From assembly GCF_017084525.1 (NCBI RefSeq), contig NZ_CP070950.1, forward strand, positions 434,001 through 498,000: DNA of 64,000 nt, written 5' to 3'. Under the pieces are notes generated by a model, which was given only the letters and a program-made list of their open reading frames with translations, was not told the DNA's origin and did not search any database. The stretch comes from Conexibacter sp. SYSU D00693 (GTDB taxonomy: Bacteria > Actinomycetota > Thermoleophilia > Solirubrobacterales > Solirubrobacteraceae). Shown one piece after another: positions 27,147 through 35,573 of this stretch. A program made the translations under genes and the position numbers. The stretch's first letter is position 1, and every line of letters begins with the position of its first letter.

Positions 27147-27407
27147 TCAGCTGTTGCGCAAGGCGGAGACGAGCTCCTGCTTGTCCATCTTCGAGCGGCC
27201 CTCGATGCCCACCTCGCGGGCCTTCTTGAGCAGCTGGTCCTTCGTCTGGTCCTCGTAGCTGGAGGCCTTGCCGCCCTTCTTGGACGGGTTGCCGCCGCCG
27301 GCCTTCGCGTTGGCGATGCGCGCTGCCTTCTGCTTGCTCGCGCCGCTCTTGCGCAGGCCCTCGTAGGTCTTGTCGTCCTTCACCTGGGAGCCGTGGTCCT
27401 TCGCCAT
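27147..27407 (-). CDS. Small Rho-N-like (SAP-type) basic protein
   Basis: The 86-residue protein has a Lys/Gly-rich N-terminal half (KSGASKQKAARIANAKAGG) and a C-terminal helix-extended-helix, YEDQTKDQLLKKAREVGI then SKMDKQELVSALR, matching the Rho N-terminal or HeH/SAP-like fold that binds nucleic acid. Similar small proteins are common in actinomycetes and of unknown role. It sits alone between the DEAD-box helicase gene, nine bases upstream on the same strand, and a hairpin terminator. It may be co-transcribed with the helicase. Confidence 0.8.
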   Translation of the reverse strand: MAKDHGSQVKDDKTYEGLRKSGASKQKAARIANAKAGGGNPSKKGGKASSYEDQTKDQLLKKAREVGIEGRSKMDKQELVSALRNS

Positions 27408-27416
27408 GCCCGAGGG

Positions 27417-29216
27417 CTACCCGGTCGGCGGCCGGTCCGTGCGCCGCCCCTTTGCCCGGGGCGGCGGCGCCTCCTCGCGGTCGCGGCGGATCGTCGGCTT
27501 CTGGCCCTTGATCTTCGTCTGGCGCAGCGCGCGCACGACGAAGTCCGCGGCCGGCTCGGGCACCTCGACGAGGGCGAAGCGCTCGGCGATGTGGATCGCG
27601 CCGATGTCGCTGCCCTGCAGGCGCGTCTCGCCGGTGATCGCGCCGACGAGGTCCTGCGGGCGCACGCCGGCTGCGCGGCCGGCGCCGATGAAGATGCGCG
27701 CCGTCGGGCCGGCCGGACCGCGGTCGCCGCCGCCCCGATCGCCGTCGCCGCGCCGCTCGGCGCTGCGCCGGTCGTCGCCCCGGGGCCCGCCGGGACCCCG
27801 CTCGCGGCGCTCCTTGCGCGCCGGGACGTCGGGGATCTCCTCGGGCTCGTCCTCGACGCCGGCGCCCGTGGCCTCGTGCGCGAGGCGGATGGCGGCGAGG
27901 GCGACGTCGACGAGGTCGTGCTCGGCCACGAGCGCGTCGAGGACCGCGCGGTAGGGCTCGAGCTCGCCGTCGGCCAGCGCCTCCTCGACGCCCGAGCGCG
28001 TGAGCTCCATGCGCCGGGCGCGGAGGTCGGCGACGGTCGGCAGGCGCTCGACGGGGATGCGGCGGCGCGTGACGCGCTCGATCGCCTTGAGCAGCCGGTG
28101 CTCGCGCGGCTCGGCGAGCGTGATCGCCGCGCCCTCGCGCCCGGCCCGCCCGACGCGGCCGATGCGATGGACGTAGGCCTCGGGCGAGGCCGGGACGTCG
28201 TAGTTGACGACGTGGGTGAGCTGCTCGACGTCGAGGCCGCGAGCGGCGACGTCGGTCGCGACGAGGAGGTCGGCCGCGCCGGCGCGCAGCCGGCCCATGA
28301 CGCGGTCGCGCTGCTCCTGGCTCAGCCCGCCGTGCAGTGCCTCGGCGCGGTGACCGCGGCCGTTGAGCGACTCCGTGAGCTGGTCGACCTCGTCGCGGGT
28401 GCGGCAGAAGACCAGCGCGGCGGTCGGCGCCTCGACGTCGAGGACGCGGCCGAGCGCGGCGGGCTTGTGCGCGCGGGCGACCATGTGCGCCGTCTCGCGC
28501 ACGAGCGGCGCCTCGCCCGGCGCGGGCGCCTCGCGGCCGACGGTCAGGCGGACGGGGTCGCGCAGCTGGCCCTGGGCGATGCGCTCGAGGCGCGGCGGCA
28601 TCGTCGCGGAGAACAGGACGGTCTGGCGGCGCTCGGGCGCGGCGGCCAGCAGCGCCTCGAGGTCCTCGGCGAAGCCCATGTCGAGCATCTCGTCGGCCTC
28701 GTCGAGCACGACGACCTCGACGGCGTCGAGCACGAGCGTGCGGCGCTTGACGTGGTCCAGCGCGCGGCCCGGCGTGGCCACGACGACGTCGACGCCGTCC
28801 TGCAGCTCGCGCAGCTGGCGGCGCATGGGCTGGCCGCCGTAGATCGGGACGACCCGCGCGGCCAGGCCGCGGCCGTACTTGTGGGCGGCCTCCGACACCT
28901 GGACCGCCAGCTCGCGCGTGGGGACGAGGACGAGGCCCATCGGCCGCCGGTCCTCACGACCGCGCTCGAGGCGCTGGAGCATCGGCAGCGCGAACGCAGC
29001 GGTCTTGCCGGTGCCGGTCGCCGCCTGGCCCAGCAGGTCGCGGCCCGCCGCCAGCGGTTCGATCGCCTCGCGCTGGATCGGCGTGGGCTCCTCGTAGCCG
29101 AGTGCGGTGACGGCGGCGATGAGCTCGTCGCGCAGGCCGAGGTCGGCGAAGGTCGTGGGGGAGGTGGGGTCCGCGGCCTGCGAGGTGGAGGCGGCGGGTT
29201 CGGCGTCGGCGGTCAT
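27417..29216 (-). CDS. DEAD-box RNA helicase with DbpA-type RNA-binding domain
   Basis: The 599-residue helicase shows every core motif: the Q motif (FADLGL to PTPIQ), ATGTGKT (I), PTRELA (Ia), GG and TPGR (Ib), DEAD in VLDEADEMLD (II), SAT (III), VFCRTRDEVDQL (IV), ATDVAARGLD (V) and HRIGRVGRAGR (VI). An Arg/Gly/Asp-rich linker (about 470-510) leads to a DbpA-like RNA-binding domain (RIFIGAGRAAGVRPQDLVGAI in two parts) and a basic tail. This layout matches CsdA/DeaD proteins for ribosome assembly and cold growth. I chose ATG 29216, which has GAAGGA twelve to seven bases upstream. Confidence 0.95.
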   Translation of the reverse strand: MTADAEPAASTSQAADPTSPTTFADLGLRDELIAAVTALGYEEPTPIQREAIEPLAAGRDLLGQAATGTGKTAAFALPMLQRLERGREDRRPMGLVLVPTRELAVQVSEAAHKYGRGLAARVVPIYGGQPMRRQLRELQDGVDVVVATPGRALDHVKRRTLVLDAVEVVVLDEADEMLDMGFAEDLEALLAAAPERRQTVLFSATMPPRLERIAQGQLRDPVRLTVGREAPAPGEAPLVRETAHMVARAHKPAALGRVLDVEAPTAALVFCRTRDEVDQLTESLNGRGHRAEALHGGLSQEQRDRVMGRLRAGAADLLVATDVAARGLDVEQLTHVVNYDVPASPEAYVHRIGRVGRAGREGAAITLAEPREHRLLKAIERVTRRRIPVERLPTVADLRARRMELTRSGVEEALADGELEPYRAVLDALVAEHDLVDVALAAIRLAHEATGAGVEDEPEEIPDVPARKERRERGPGGPRGDDRRSAERRGDGDRGGGDRGPAGPTARIFIGAGRAAGVRPQDLVGAITGETRLQGSDIGAIHIAERFALVEVPEPAADFVVRALRQTKIKGQKPTIRRDREEAPPPRAKGRRTDRPPTG

Positions 29217-29306
29217 GCGGGGTCCTTCGTCCATCGGCGAGGCGGGGGTCGGCGGGCCAGGGTGACACCCCGGCCCGCCTGCCCGCAGTCCGGCGGACCC
29301 TCGCGG

Positions 29307-30068
29307 CTAGCGCGCCTGGGCCTTGCGGTACTTCGCGACGGCCAGCGGCGCGAAGATCGCGGTGATGGCGACCGACCAGGCGATGGCGCCCAGGACGCTG
29401 CCGCCGTCGGCGCCGACCCACAGGGTCCGCATCGCGTCGACGACGACCGTGAACGGGTTGATCTCCGCGAACCACTCGAGCCCGGCGGGCATCGAGTCGA
29501 CCGGCACGAAGGCCGACGAGATGAACGTCAGCGGGAAGATCGCCATGAACCCGAAGGAGTTGGCCGCCTCCGGCGTGTTCACGACCAGGCCGATGTACGC
29601 GAAGACCCACGAGAACGCGTAGCCGAACAGCAGCAGCAGGCCGATGCCGCCGACGACCTCCACGACGTTCGCGTCGAACGAGAACCCGATGATGAGCGCC
29701 GTGGCCAGCAGGATCACGATCCCGACGAGGTTCGTGACGACGTCGGCGATCGTGCGCCCGGCGAGCACCGCCCAGCGCGACATCGGCAGCGACCGGAAGC
29801 GGTCGATGAGGCCGCGGTTCATGTCCTCGACCAGGCCGATCGCGGTCACGAAGCCGCCGAACGAGATGTTCTGGACGATGATCCCCGGGATCAGGAAGTC
29901 GACGTAGTCGAAGCCCGGCGTGTTGATCGCCCCGCCGAAGACGTAGACGAACAGCAGCACGAACATGATCGGCTGCAGCGTGAAGGCGACCAGCAGGTCG
30001 GGCGCGCGCGGCAGGCGCAGCAGGTTGCGCTCGGTCAGCACGAGCGTGTCGGACACCACGCGGCTCAT
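29307..30068 (-). CDS. ABC-2 type permease, daunorubicin-resistance (DrrB) family
   Basis: This 253-residue permease has six membrane helices. It includes the DrrB/ABC-2 signature FRSLPMSRWAVLAGRT after a conserved LVEDMNRGLIDR segment, and an INPFTVVVDAMR motif before the last helix. It forms the membrane part of a two-gene exporter with the upstream ATPase gene, whose stop overlaps its ATG. Drug or lipid export is the usual role in this family; the compound is unknown. The gene is followed by a 70-bp gap before the helicase gene. Confidence 0.92.
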   Translation of the reverse strand: MSRVVSDTLVLTERNLLRLPRAPDLLVAFTLQPIMFVLLFVYVFGGAINTPGFDYVDFLIPGIIVQNISFGGFVTAIGLVEDMNRGLIDRFRSLPMSRWAVLAGRTIADVVTNLVGIVILLATALIIGFSFDANVVEVVGGIGLLLLFGYAFSWVFAYIGLVVNTPEAANSFGFMAIFPLTFISSAFVPVDSMPAGLEWFAEINPFTVVVDAMRTLWVGADGGSVLGAIAWSVAITAIFAPLAVAKYRKAQAR

Positions 30069-31075
30069 GCGGCCACCTCCTCCCGGTCCTTGCCGGGTTC
30101 GCCGTCTCCGTCGCCATCGCCCTGCGGGTCGGCCGCGTGGCCGGTGAGGGCCAGGAACACGTCGTCCAGCGTGGGCCGGCGGACCGCGAGGTCCTCGACC
30201 TCCACGCCTGCCTCCTCGAGGCGGCGCACCGCCTGCACGATCGCGCCGGAGCGCTGGCGCACCGCCACGCTCACCGTCGCGCCGCTCACCGCCGGGCGCT
30301 CGTCGGACATCGCCTCGAGCGCCGCGGCGGCCCGCTCGCCGTCGGCCTGGTCGGCCAGCGTCACGTCGACGCGCTCGCCGCCGACGCGGTCCTTGAGCTC
30401 GTCGGCGGTGCCGTCGGCGATGACCTGACCTCGGTCGATCACCGCGATGCGGTCGGCCAGGCGGTCGGCCTCGTCCAGGTACTGGGTCGTGAGGAGGACC
30501 GTCGTGCCCGCGTCCACGAGCTCCTCGATGGTCTCCCACAGGTCGATGCGGCTGCGCGGGTCGAGCCCCGTCGTCGGCTCGTCCATGAACAGCACCGGCG
30601 GCTTGGCCACGAGCGCCGCGGCGAGGTCGAGCCGGCGGCGCATGCCGCCCGAGTACGTCTTCGACGGCCGCTTGGCCGCCTCGGTGAGCGAGAAGCGCTC
30701 GAGCAGCTGTGCGGCCCGCGCCTTGGCCGCCCTGCGGCTCTCGCCGTAGAGCCGGCCGACCATCACGAGGTTCTCCTCGCCGGTCAGCAGCTCGTCGACC
30801 GCGGCGTACTGCCCGGCCAGGCCGATCTTGGCCCGCAGCGCGGCCGCGTCCTTCACCGCGTCGAGCCCCGCGACCCGGACGCTCCCGGCGTCCGGTCGCA
30901 GCAGCGTGGTCATGACGCGCACCGCCGTCGTCTTGCCGGCGCCGTTGGGTCCCAGCAGGCCGAGCACGGTGCCCGGCGCGACCTCGAGGTCGACCCCCTG
31001 CAGCGCGTGGACGTCCCCGAAGGACTTGCGCAGCCCCTGCACCTGGATGGCAGGCTCGCTCCCGGTCATCTCCAT
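30065..31075 (-). CDS. ABC transporter ATP-binding protein, DrrA family
   Basis: The 336-residue ATPase shows Walker A GPNGAGKTT, a Q-loop near GLAGQYAAVDELLTG, the signature YSGGMRRRLDLAAAL, Walker B VLFMDEPTTGLDP and the H-loop as TTQYLDEAD with Gln at the switch position, which is typical of DrrA. The C-terminal 80 residues are the DrrA-specific regulatory domain ending in RRPTLDDVFLALTG. It is the first gene of the exporter operon and faces a WYL regulator across a 65-bp region holding a palindrome and a TAnnnT hexamer. Confidence 0.93.
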   Translation of the reverse strand: MEMTGSEPAIQVQGLRKSFGDVHALQGVDLEVAPGTVLGLLGPNGAGKTTAVRVMTTLLRPDAGSVRVAGLDAVKDAAALRAKIGLAGQYAAVDELLTGEENLVMVGRLYGESRRAAKARAAQLLERFSLTEAAKRPSKTYSGGMRRRLDLAAALVAKPPVLFMDEPTTGLDPRSRIDLWETIEELVDAGTTVLLTTQYLDEADRLADRIAVIDRGQVIADGTADELKDRVGGERVDVTLADQADGERAAAALEAMSDERPAVSGATVSVAVRQRSGAIVQAVRRLEEAGVEVEDLAVRRPTLDDVFLALTGHAADPQGDGDGDGEPGKDREEVAA

Positions 31076-31083
31076 GGCGCGGC

Positions 31084-31100
31084 ACGCTAGATCGGATCTA
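31084..31100 (-). promoter_or_regulatory. -10 (TAGCGT) of the ABC exporter with overlapping palindrome
   Basis: On the minus strand TAGCGT (31089-31084) ends 8 nt before the ATPase start. It overlaps TAGATC-G-GATCTA (31088-31100), a perfect 13-bp palindrome. The site lies between the exporter and the divergent WYL regulator, so repression by that regulator is a reasonable guess. Confidence 0.45.
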
Positions 31101-31140
31101 GGACAGGATCTGGCCGGGACATGCGAGAGTGTCCGCGACC

Positions 31141-32103
31141 ATGACCGCGACCTCCGGTCGGCTGCTCCAGCTCCTCTCGCTCCTGCAGGCGCGACGGGAC
31201 TGGCCGGGCCACGAGCTCGCCGAGCGCCTCGAGGTGTCGGGGCGCACGGTCCGCCGCGACGTCGAGCGCCTGCGCGAGCTCGGCTACCCGGTCGAGTCGC
31301 TCACCGGCCCTGCGGGCGGCTACCGCCTGCGCGCGGGGACGGCGATGCCGCCGCTCCTGCTCGACGACGACGAGGCGATCGCCATCGCCGTGGGCCTGCG
31401 CACGGCGGCCTCGACCGCCGTGGCCGGGATCGAGGAGACGGCCGTCCGCGCGCTCGTGAAGCTCGAGCAGGTGCTGCCCGGCCACCTGCGCCGCCGGGTG
31501 CAGGCGCTGCAGGTCGCCACGGCGACGCTCGCGCCGCCCGGCCCGACCGTCGACCCGGAGTGCCTGACGGTGCTCGCCGCGGGCTGCCGGGACGCCGAGC
31601 GCGTGCGCTTCGGCTACCGCGGACGCGACGGCGTCGACACCCGCCGCGACGTCGAGCCCCACGCGCTGGTCCACCTCGGCTCGCGCTGGTACCTCGTCGC
31701 CTGGTGCCTCGCGCGCGCGGACTGGCGGACCTTCCGGCTGGACCGGATCACCCGGCCCGCCTCGACCGGCGTGCGCTTCGCGCCGCGCAAGCTGCCCGAC
31801 GACGACCCGGCGGCCTACGTCGCCCGGACGCTGTCGACCGCGAACTACCGCTACGAGGCGCGGGTGACGCTCTTCGCCCCCGCCGACGAGGTGACGGCGC
31901 GGATGCCGCACCTCTGGGGGCGCGTGGAGCCGCGCGACGAGACCAGCTGCACCTACCGCACCGGCGACGACTCGCTGGACTGGCTCGCGCTGCGCATCGC
32001 GATGCTCGGCGTCGACTTCGAGGTCGAGGGCTCGCCCGAGCTCTCGGCCCACCTGCGGACGCTGGCCGGGCGCTTCAGCCGCGCCGCGGCCGCGGTGGCC
32101 TGA
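31141..32103 (+). CDS. HTH-WYL domain transcriptional regulator
   Basis: The N-terminal 60 residues form a DeoR-like winged helix (LLSLLQARRDWPGHELAERL, then VSGRTVRRDVERLRELGYPV). From about residue 140 there is a WYL domain, here with RFGYRGRDG, SRWYLVAWCL and WRTFRLDRI. The C-terminal WCX-like extension follows. WYL domains bind small ligands, often nucleotides. The gene is divergent from the ABC exporter and is the likely local regulator. I chose ATG 31141; a GTG at 31129 in frame would add four residues. It meets the next gene stop to stop with no gap. Confidence 0.9.
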   Translation: MTATSGRLLQLLSLLQARRDWPGHELAERLEVSGRTVRRDVERLRELGYPVESLTGPAGGYRLRAGTAMPPLLLDDDEAIAIAVGLRTAASTAVAGIEETAVRALVKLEQVLPGHLRRRVQALQVATATLAPPGPTVDPECLTVLAAGCRDAERVRFGYRGRDGVDTRRDVEPHALVHLGSRWYLVAWCLARADWRTFRLDRITRPASTGVRFAPRKLPDDDPAAYVARTLSTANYRYEARVTLFAPADEVTARMPHLWGRVEPRDETSCTYRTGDDSLDWLALRIAMLGVDFEVEGSPELSAHLRTLAGRFSRAAAAVA

Positions 32104-32790
32104 TCAGCAGCCGTCGACGCCGCAGCTGTCGCCCTCGCCGACGACGGTGACCTGCGGGCGCTCGGCCCAGGCCTTCTCGAGCAGCTGCGTGAGGAGCTCG
32201 GCGGGCTGCGCGCCCGAGGTGCCGTAGGCGCGGTCGACGACGAAGAACGGGACCGCGCTGATGCCCAGTCCGGCAGCGGTGCGCTCGTCGTCGCGGACCT
32301 CGTCGGCGAAGCGGTTCGAGGCCAGCGCGTCGGCCACCTCGTCGGCGGGGAGGCCCACCTCCTCGCCCAGGCGCTGGAGCGTCGCGTGGTCGGAGACGAG
32401 CTCGCGCTCGGCCAGGTAGGCGGCGAACAGCCGCTCCTCCATGGCGTCCTGCCTGCCGTGCTGGGCGGCGAGGTGCACGAGGCGGTGGGCGTCGAACGTG
32501 CTGCCGCCGCGGGCGTGCTCGAGGTCGTAGTCCAGGCCGTCGCCGGCGGCGACGTCGCTCAGCCGCTGCTGCATCGCCAGCGCCTCGTCGCGCGTGACCC
32601 CGTACTTCTCGGCCAAGTGCGTCGCGCCGTCGACCCCGCGCTCGACCGGCGCGTGGGGGTCGAGCTCGAACGAGCGCCAGGTGACGGTGACGGCGTCGCG
32701 GTGCTCGAACGCCGCCAGCGCCGCCTCGAAGCGGCGCTTGCCGACGTAGCACCAGGGGCAGGCGATGTCCGACCAGATCTCGACGTGCAC
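32104..32790 (-). CDS. DsbA-family oxidoreductase, FrnE-like
   Basis: This 228-residue cytoplasmic thioredoxin-fold protein has the CPWC redox motif near residue 11 (SDIACPWCYVGK), a long helical insertion (about 55-165) and the cis-Pro segment GISAVPFFVVD. That layout is typical of FrnE and 2-hydroxychromene-2-carboxylate isomerase-like proteins. The C-terminus ends in SCGVDGC, a second Cys pair not required by the fold. FrnE proteins act in disulfide exchange during oxidative stress in other species. It lies five bases after the hydrolase gene on the same strand and is probably co-transcribed with it. Confidence 0.9.
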   Translation of the reverse strand: MHVEIWSDIACPWCYVGKRRFEAALAAFEHRDAVTVTWRSFELDPHAPVERGVDGATHLAEKYGVTRDEALAMQQRLSDVAAGDGLDYDLEHARGGSTFDAHRLVHLAAQHGRQDAMEERLFAAYLAERELVSDHATLQRLGEEVGLPADEVADALASNRFADEVRDDERTAAGLGISAVPFFVVDRAYGTSGAQPAELLTQLLEKAWAERPQVTVVGEGDSCGVDGC

Positions 32791-32795
32791 GAGGC

Positions 32796-33434
32796 TCAGG
32801 GTAGGAGCCGTTGCAGCCAGCCCCCGAGGGCGTCCTGCAACCGCGCGCGATCGGCCTTGAGGGCGTGGTCGCCCTTGAGCACGACGACCTCCCGCGCGGG
32901 CGGCGCCGCGGGCGGGATGCCGAACCGGTCGCGCTCGCCCTGGACGACGAGCACGGGCACGGCCACGGCCTCGAGCTCGGGCAGGCGGGACCTGCGCTCG
33001 GCGCCGGGCTTGCGCGTCGGAGGCTCGAGCGGGAAGGCGAGGGCCAGGACGCCGGCGGCCCCGGTCGCCGTGGCGGTGCGGCAGGCGACGCGGGCGCCGG
33101 ACGAGCGTCCGCCCTGGAGGAGGACCGGCAGGTCCGCGAGGGGGCCCGTGCGCAGGTGGGCGACGACCGCCTCCCAGGCGGCGTCGAGCTGGTGGGTGGG
33201 CGCAACCGATCGCCGTCCCGCGACGCGGTAGGGCTGCTCCACCAGGCCGACGAGGACGCCCCGCTGCAGGGCCGTCTCGGTCGCCGCCAGCAGGTCGGGC
33301 GCCGCGACGCCGCCGCCCGCGCCGTGGCCGAGCAGCAGCGCCGCCCGCGGCGAGGCCTCGGGCGCGTGGAGGTGGACCCGTGCAGGTCCGTGGGGCGTCT
33401 CGGGCTCGACGACGGTCGGCGCGGCGGCGGGCAC
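32796..33434 (-). CDS. Alpha/beta hydrolase of the KANL3/Tex30-like (dienelactone) type
   Basis: The 212-residue protein has the strand ALLLGHGAGGGV (oxyanion loop), a GGRSSGARVACRTA nucleophile elbow with Ser in GRSSGA, an acid in QGERDRFG and His in GDHALK near the C-terminus. These match the KANL3/Tex30-like bacterial hydrolases. The function is unknown. I chose GTG 33434 since the first conserved strand starts about 25 residues later; a longer start would overlap the divergent S4 gene. It is upstream of the FrnE-like gene. Confidence 0.78.
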   Translation of the reverse strand: MPAAAPTVVEPETPHGPARVHLHAPEASPRAALLLGHGAGGGVAAPDLLAATETALQRGVLVGLVEQPYRVAGRRSVAPTHQLDAAWEAVVAHLRTGPLADLPVLLQGGRSSGARVACRTATATGAAGVLALAFPLEPPTRKPGAERRSRLPELEAVAVPVLVVQGERDRFGIPPAAPPAREVVVLKGDHALKADRARLQDALGGWLQRLLP

Positions 33435-33461
33435 CGGCCCGATGCTGCCAGCATCAGGGCC

Positions 33462-33851
33462 ATGGACGGGTCGTCGGCGCCGGTGCGCCTCGACAAGTGG
33501 CTGTGGGCGGCGCGCTTCGCCAAGACGCGCGCGCTCGCGGCCGACGCGGTCAAGGGCGGCCGGGTGCACCTCAACGGCCAGGCGACCAAGCCGTCCAAGG
33601 AGGTCCGGCCCGGGGACGAGCTCGAGATCACGGTCGGCCAGGTCCGCCGGACGGTGGTGGTGCGCGCCACGTCCGAGCGCCGCGGCCCGGCCGGTGAGGC
33701 CCAGCGGCTCTACGAGGAGACGCCCGACAGCGTCGAGGCGCGTGAGCGCGCGGCGCTCGTGCGGCGGCTGGCGGCGATGGCGGTGCCCGAGCACGGTGGT
33801 CGGCCGACCAAGCGCGACCGGCGGCGCTTCGACCGCGACCGCAGGCGCTGA
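33462..33851 (+). CDS. S4-domain RNA-binding protein, Hsp15-like
   Basis: The 129-residue protein opens with an S4 domain (VRLDKWLWAARFAKTRALAADAVKGG, read in two parts, then VHLNGQATKPSKEVRPGDEL), the signature of Hsp15-type ribosome-associated proteins. Hsp15 binds stalled 50S-nascent chain complexes in E. coli. The remaining half is basic and ends in a DRRRFDRDRRR tail. The ATG at 33462 is divergent from the hydrolase with 27 bp between their start codons. It converges on the Sui1-like gene. Confidence 0.9.
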   Translation: MDGSSAPVRLDKWLWAARFAKTRALAADAVKGGRVHLNGQATKPSKEVRPGDELEITVGQVRRTVVVRATSERRGPAGEAQRLYEETPDSVEARERAALVRRLAAMAVPEHGGRPTKRDRRRFDRDRRR

Positions 33852-33861
33852 CGCCGAGGGT

Positions 33862-34200
33862 CTAGCCGCCGGCGAGCACGACGTCGTGCCCCTCGGCGCG
33901 CAGGAGCTCGACAACCACGTCGCGGTGGTCGCCCTGCAGCTCGATCACGCCGTCCTTGATGGCTCCGCCGACGCCGCAGCGCTTCTTCAGGCGGCCGGCC
34001 AGCTCCTTGAGGGCGGCGTCGTCCACCGGCACGCCGCTGACCGTGGTGACCGCCTTGCCGCGCCGCCCGCTGGTCTCGCGGCGCACGCGCACGCGGCCGT
34101 CGCCCTGCATCCGGGCCTTGAGGGCGGGGTCGCGCGCCTTGCGCAGGTCGCCGTCGCTCGAGGACCACACGACGCGGTCGCGGGAGGAGCGCTTGGCCAT
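33862..34200 (-). CDS. Sui1/YciH-like translation initiation factor
   Basis: The 112-residue protein matches the bacterial Sui1 (eIF1-like) family: a basic N-terminus, VRRETSGRRGKAVTTVSG for the first strands, then LKKRCGVGGAIKDG with the conserved Cys-Gly-x-Gly-Gly and IELQGDHRDVVVELL at the end. The role of bacterial YciH/Sui1 is limited, with reported effects on initiation fidelity. The ATG at 34200 follows a TACCGT hexamer by seven bases, again suggesting a leaderless message. Confidence 0.93.
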   Translation of the reverse strand: MAKRSSRDRVVWSSSDGDLRKARDPALKARMQGDGRVRVRRETSGRRGKAVTTVSGVPVDDAALKELAGRLKKRCGVGGAIKDGVIELQGDHRDVVVELLRAEGHDVVLAGG

Positions 34201-34207
34201 GGCCGCG

Positions 34208-34213
34208 ACGGTA
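34208..34213 (-). promoter_or_regulatory. Candidate -10 element (TACCGT) of the Sui1-like gene
   Basis: Read on the minus strand, TACCGT ends 7 nt before the ATG at 34200, at the spacing expected for a leaderless transcript. Confidence 0.4.
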
Positions 34214-34444
34214 GCGGTGACGCTCTCCGACGGCCCTCCAGGGCGAACGCCGGCATCTGCCGGTGGGCGAGGTATCTTCCCGCCCCGAGGTGCCGCGCCG
34301 GTTCGTCCGGGCGTGCATCGCACTCAGGACAACGAGGTCGGCCTGGCGTCTCCGGAGCAGGGGAGGCCGCGTCGCTCGAAGGTCGGACCCACTTCGAGGA
34401 GCCCTGTTGCCCGCGCACATCGCCAGCACCGCACCGCAGGACCC

Positions 34445-34891
34445 GTGGACCCCGCGCACGATCCGGTGACGGCCACCCACGAGGCGACGGCGGGCGACCG
34501 CGACCGCTCGGTCCTGCTCGAGATCTCCAACGAGATGGTGCGGCTCTACAAGGAGCAGTTCGGCCGCGGGCCGACGGCCGCGCGCACCGCGTGGGCCGGC
34601 CGTGACGTGCTCGTCGTCGTGCTCGAGGACACGCTGACCCCGGCGGAGCGCAGCCTGGTGCGCATCGGCGAGCACCAGCGCCTGCGCGAGACGCGGATGG
34701 TCTTCCAGCACGCGAGCCTGCGGGAGTTCTGCGAGCCGGTCGAGCGGCTCACCGGTCGTCGGGTGCGTGCGTTCACCAGCGCGACGGACACGCTCGTCGA
34801 CGGCCTGTCGGTCGAGACGTTCGTCCTGCACCCCGAGGGCTCGGACGCGCCCTCGCGGATCGAGCTCGGCGACCGCGACGAGCTCGACTGA
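34445..34891 (+). CDS. DUF2294 family protein
   Basis: The 148-residue protein contains the DUF2294 core EISNEMVRLYKEQFGRGPT, then VLVVVLEDTLTPAERSLV and a C-terminal ATDTLVDGLSVETFVL strand pair. The family is described in relation to Na+-translocating decarboxylases, but no biochemical role is established, so I give none. GTG 34445 is preferred because GCAGGA lies just upstream; GTG 34466 would remove seven residues. The preceding 240 bp, shared with the divergent Sui1-like gene, holds no other supported gene. Confidence 0.78.
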   Translation: MDPAHDPVTATHEATAGDRDRSVLLEISNEMVRLYKEQFGRGPTAARTAWAGRDVLVVVLEDTLTPAERSLVRIGEHQRLRETRMVFQHASLREFCEPVERLTGRRVRAFTSATDTLVDGLSVETFVLHPEGSDAPSRIELGDRDELD

Positions 34892-34900
34892 CGTCGGGGG

Positions 34901-35098
34901 TCAGCCCGCGGCGTGGTCCGGGTTCACGCCCGGCGGCCGCGGGTCCTCGCGCGGCGGCTCGTCGCCTCCGCGCTCCTCGTAGCCGCGCGGCCGGACCGGC
35001 TCGGGCAGCCCGGGGACCTTGAGCTTCACCTTCTGGCCGTCCGCGGTGGTCAGCTCGAGCGGCGTGGGGGCGTGGCCCTTGCCGGGGATGGGGCTCAT
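34901..35098 (-). CDS. Small proline-rich hypothetical protein
   Basis: This 65-residue product is hydrophilic with many Pro, Gly, Glu and Arg (EERGGDEPPREDPRPPG). One short segment, LELTTADGQKVKLKVPGLP, could form a beta hairpin. I recognise no family. The start is supported by a TAGAGT hexamer six bases upstream on the minus strand. It lies between two plus-strand genes and ends 9 bp beyond the DUF2294 stop. Confidence 0.5.
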   Translation of the reverse strand: MSPIPGKGHAPTPLELTTADGQKVKLKVPGLPEPVRPRGYEERGGDEPPREDPRPPGVNPDHAAG

Positions 35099-35104
35099 GG
35101 GGCG

Positions 35105-35110
35105 ACTCTA
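35105..35110 (-). promoter_or_regulatory. Candidate -10 element (TAGAGT) of the small proline-rich gene
   Basis: On the minus strand TAGAGT ends 6 nt before the ATG at 35098, the ideal leaderless spacing. It strengthens an otherwise weak small gene call. Confidence 0.38.
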
Positions 35111-35180
35111 CGCCGATCCGCCGCAGTGCTGCGCGCCTCGCGTGTGGTCCCGTGCCGTGCCCGGCGGGACGCTGGCGCGC

Positions 35181-35573
35181 ATGCTGCTCAGCACCAAGGT
35201 CAAGGGGAAGACGCACCAGGGCCACGCGCCCGAGGGGGGTCCGCTGCTCGCGCTCGTCGGCGAGCCCGTCGTCGGGGACTTCATGTGGATGTACGACGTG
35301 CTGTGCGTGGACGGGCTGCGCATCCAGGCCTACAAGCACTGCGAGACGCGCGCCTACCTGCACCTCGCCGAGGACGGCCGGGCGTTCGTGTACGTGGGCG
35401 GGGGCGTGGGCGACGACGACCTCGCCGACTACCAGGAGGCCGTCCCCAGCCGGGTGCTCGACGCGGTCCTCAGCCCGCTGTGGAAGGTGCCGCTGGCCGC
35501 GCAGCCCGGGCAGGTGCGCGCGTCGCGCGCGGCCCTGCGCCGGGTCCGCGCGCGCGAGCGCGAGGTCGCCTAG
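35181..35573 (+). CDS. Conserved-looking hypothetical protein
   Basis: The 130-residue protein has strands LLALVGEPVVGDFMWMYDVLC and GLRIQAYKHCETRAYLHL followed by a basic tail rich in Arg and Ala. I recognise no domain. The ATG at 35181 was chosen because the codon pattern upstream lacks support; an in-frame start at 35019 would overlap the divergent small gene. It converges with the nitrate transporter gene, sharing four bases. Confidence 0.6.
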   Translation: MLLSTKVKGKTHQGHAPEGGPLLALVGEPVVGDFMWMYDVLCVDGLRIQAYKHCETRAYLHLAEDGRAFVYVGGGVGDDDLADYQEAVPSRVLDAVLSPLWKVPLAAQPGQVRASRAALRRVRAREREVA

